Positions 13,364 through 13,805 of a DNA stretch of 13,805 nt are shown in pieces. This stretch comes from Thiomicrorhabdus sp. GTDB taxonomy: Bacteria > Pseudomonadota > Gammaproteobacteria > Thiomicrospirales > Thiomicrospiraceae. The position numbers were made by a program, and so were the translations under genes. A model generated the notes under the pieces. The model had not been told where the DNA came from. It did no database searches and was given only the letters and a program-made list of their open reading frames with translations. The stretch spans positions 1-13,805 of the forward strand of contig JAKITH010000013.1 of assembly GCA_021648185.1 (NCBI GenBank). The letters run 5' to 3'. The first letter of the stretch is position 1, and every line of letters starts with the position of its first letter.

Positions 13364-13805
13364 TATTTTTTAACAAATGGGTTTGGGTCAAAGGTAATTT
13401 CTACCGCTTGAGCGAGGTTGGTGGATGAGACTTCGGCCTCTTCAAATTCATAGGGTTTGGCTTCGCCTGTTCGGTCAATGCTTAGGTCAACAAAGTTAAA
13501 CAGTTGGGTGTCACAAAGCTGGCTGGGCGCAATCTCTTTGAGTGAGTTAAAGACGCTCTCTACTCGACCTGGAGAGAGCGTGTCCCACTCATTCAGCATC
13601 GCTTTAATATTTTGCCGTTGCAGGTTCTCTTGAGAGCCGCATAAGTTGCAGGGAATGATAGGGTATTTTTGAATTTCGGCATATTGAAGCAGGTCTTTTT
13701 CGCGGCAATAGGAAAGGGGGCGGATAACGATGTTGCGTTGGTCATCACTCAATAATTTGGGGGGCATTCCTTTGAGCTTGCCATTAAAAAATAGGCTTAA
13801 AAAAA
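13363..13805 (-). CDS. ttcA: tRNA 2-thiocytidine synthetase TtcA, C-terminal part (5' end outside window)
   Basis: TtcA uses an Fe-S cluster and ATP to thiolate C32 of certain tRNAs. The frame is open to the right edge: the residues before the internal Met at 13767 read LFFNGKLKG, matching the family, so the ATG there is not the start. About 147 of roughly 300 residues are present. Seen: [22 protein letters not shown] and [10 protein letters not shown], which contains the second CxxC pair that binds the cluster together with upstream cysteines. NLQRQ and SPGRVESVF follow. The PP-loop and first CxxC would lie beyond the window. It is co-transcribed with lpxL, to which it is joined by TAATG. 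Confidence 0.94.
   Translation of the reverse strand, partial: FLSLFFNGKLKGMPPKLLSDDQRNIVIRPLSYCREKDLLQYAEIQKYPIIPCNLCGSQENLQRQNIKAMLNEWDTLSPGRVESVFNSLKEIAPSQLCDTQLFNFVDLSIDRTGEAKPYEFEEAEVSSTNLAQAVEITFDPNPFVKK

Overview
The window comes from a gammaproteobacterium of moderate GC content (mid-40s percent by eye). Evidence: a Gram-negative lipid A acyltransferase (LpxL/HtrB), TtcA, and the block def-fmt-rsmB followed by trkA-trkH with ntrYX between them. The proteins and order recall sulfur-oxidising Thiotrichales (Thiomicrospira/Hydrogenovibrio group). That is recollection, not a search, so the genus is a weak inference. No phage, transposon, CRISPR array, tRNA or rRNA was seen; the genes are core chromosomal functions.

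Layout: nt 1-485 (+) is the 3' end of a protein with a C-terminal RsbW/SpoIIAB-like ATPase domain. It converges on dprA (519-1664, -). Across a 58-bp divergent gap begins a tightly packed plus-strand run: def, fmt, rsmB, a DUF4390 secreted protein, ntrY, ntrX, trkA, trkH and a TehB-like methyltransferase (1723-12208). Gaps or overlaps are from 4 nt overlap to 20 bp, so it is probably one operon. It joins N-terminal formylation and deformylation, 16S rRNA m5C methylation, a two-component system and potassium uptake. On the other strand, ttcA (cut by the window end) and lpxL form a pair overlapping by 1 nt.

The only sizeable non-coding stretch (12209-12439) is not empty. It holds a sigma70-type promoter with an exact 17-bp spacer, two perfect inverted repeats lying on that promoter, a roughly 124-nt structured segment with three CCCC motifs, and a strong intrinsic terminator. 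Together these look like an undescribed small RNA gene with its own control region.

Two other things stand out. First, five G/C homopolymers of 8-11 bases occur in 13.8 kb, each followed on the G strand by a related purine/A+T tail. Two of them (dprA and fmt) share the 12-mer AGAATTTTTTGA and are read in different frames into different peptides, pointing to a DNA-level motif. Second, NtrX has an intact receiver and Fis-type DNA-binding domain, but its AAA+ core lacks the Walker A lysine, the Walker B acidic pair and the GAFTGA loop, so it is unlikely to be a sigma54 activator.
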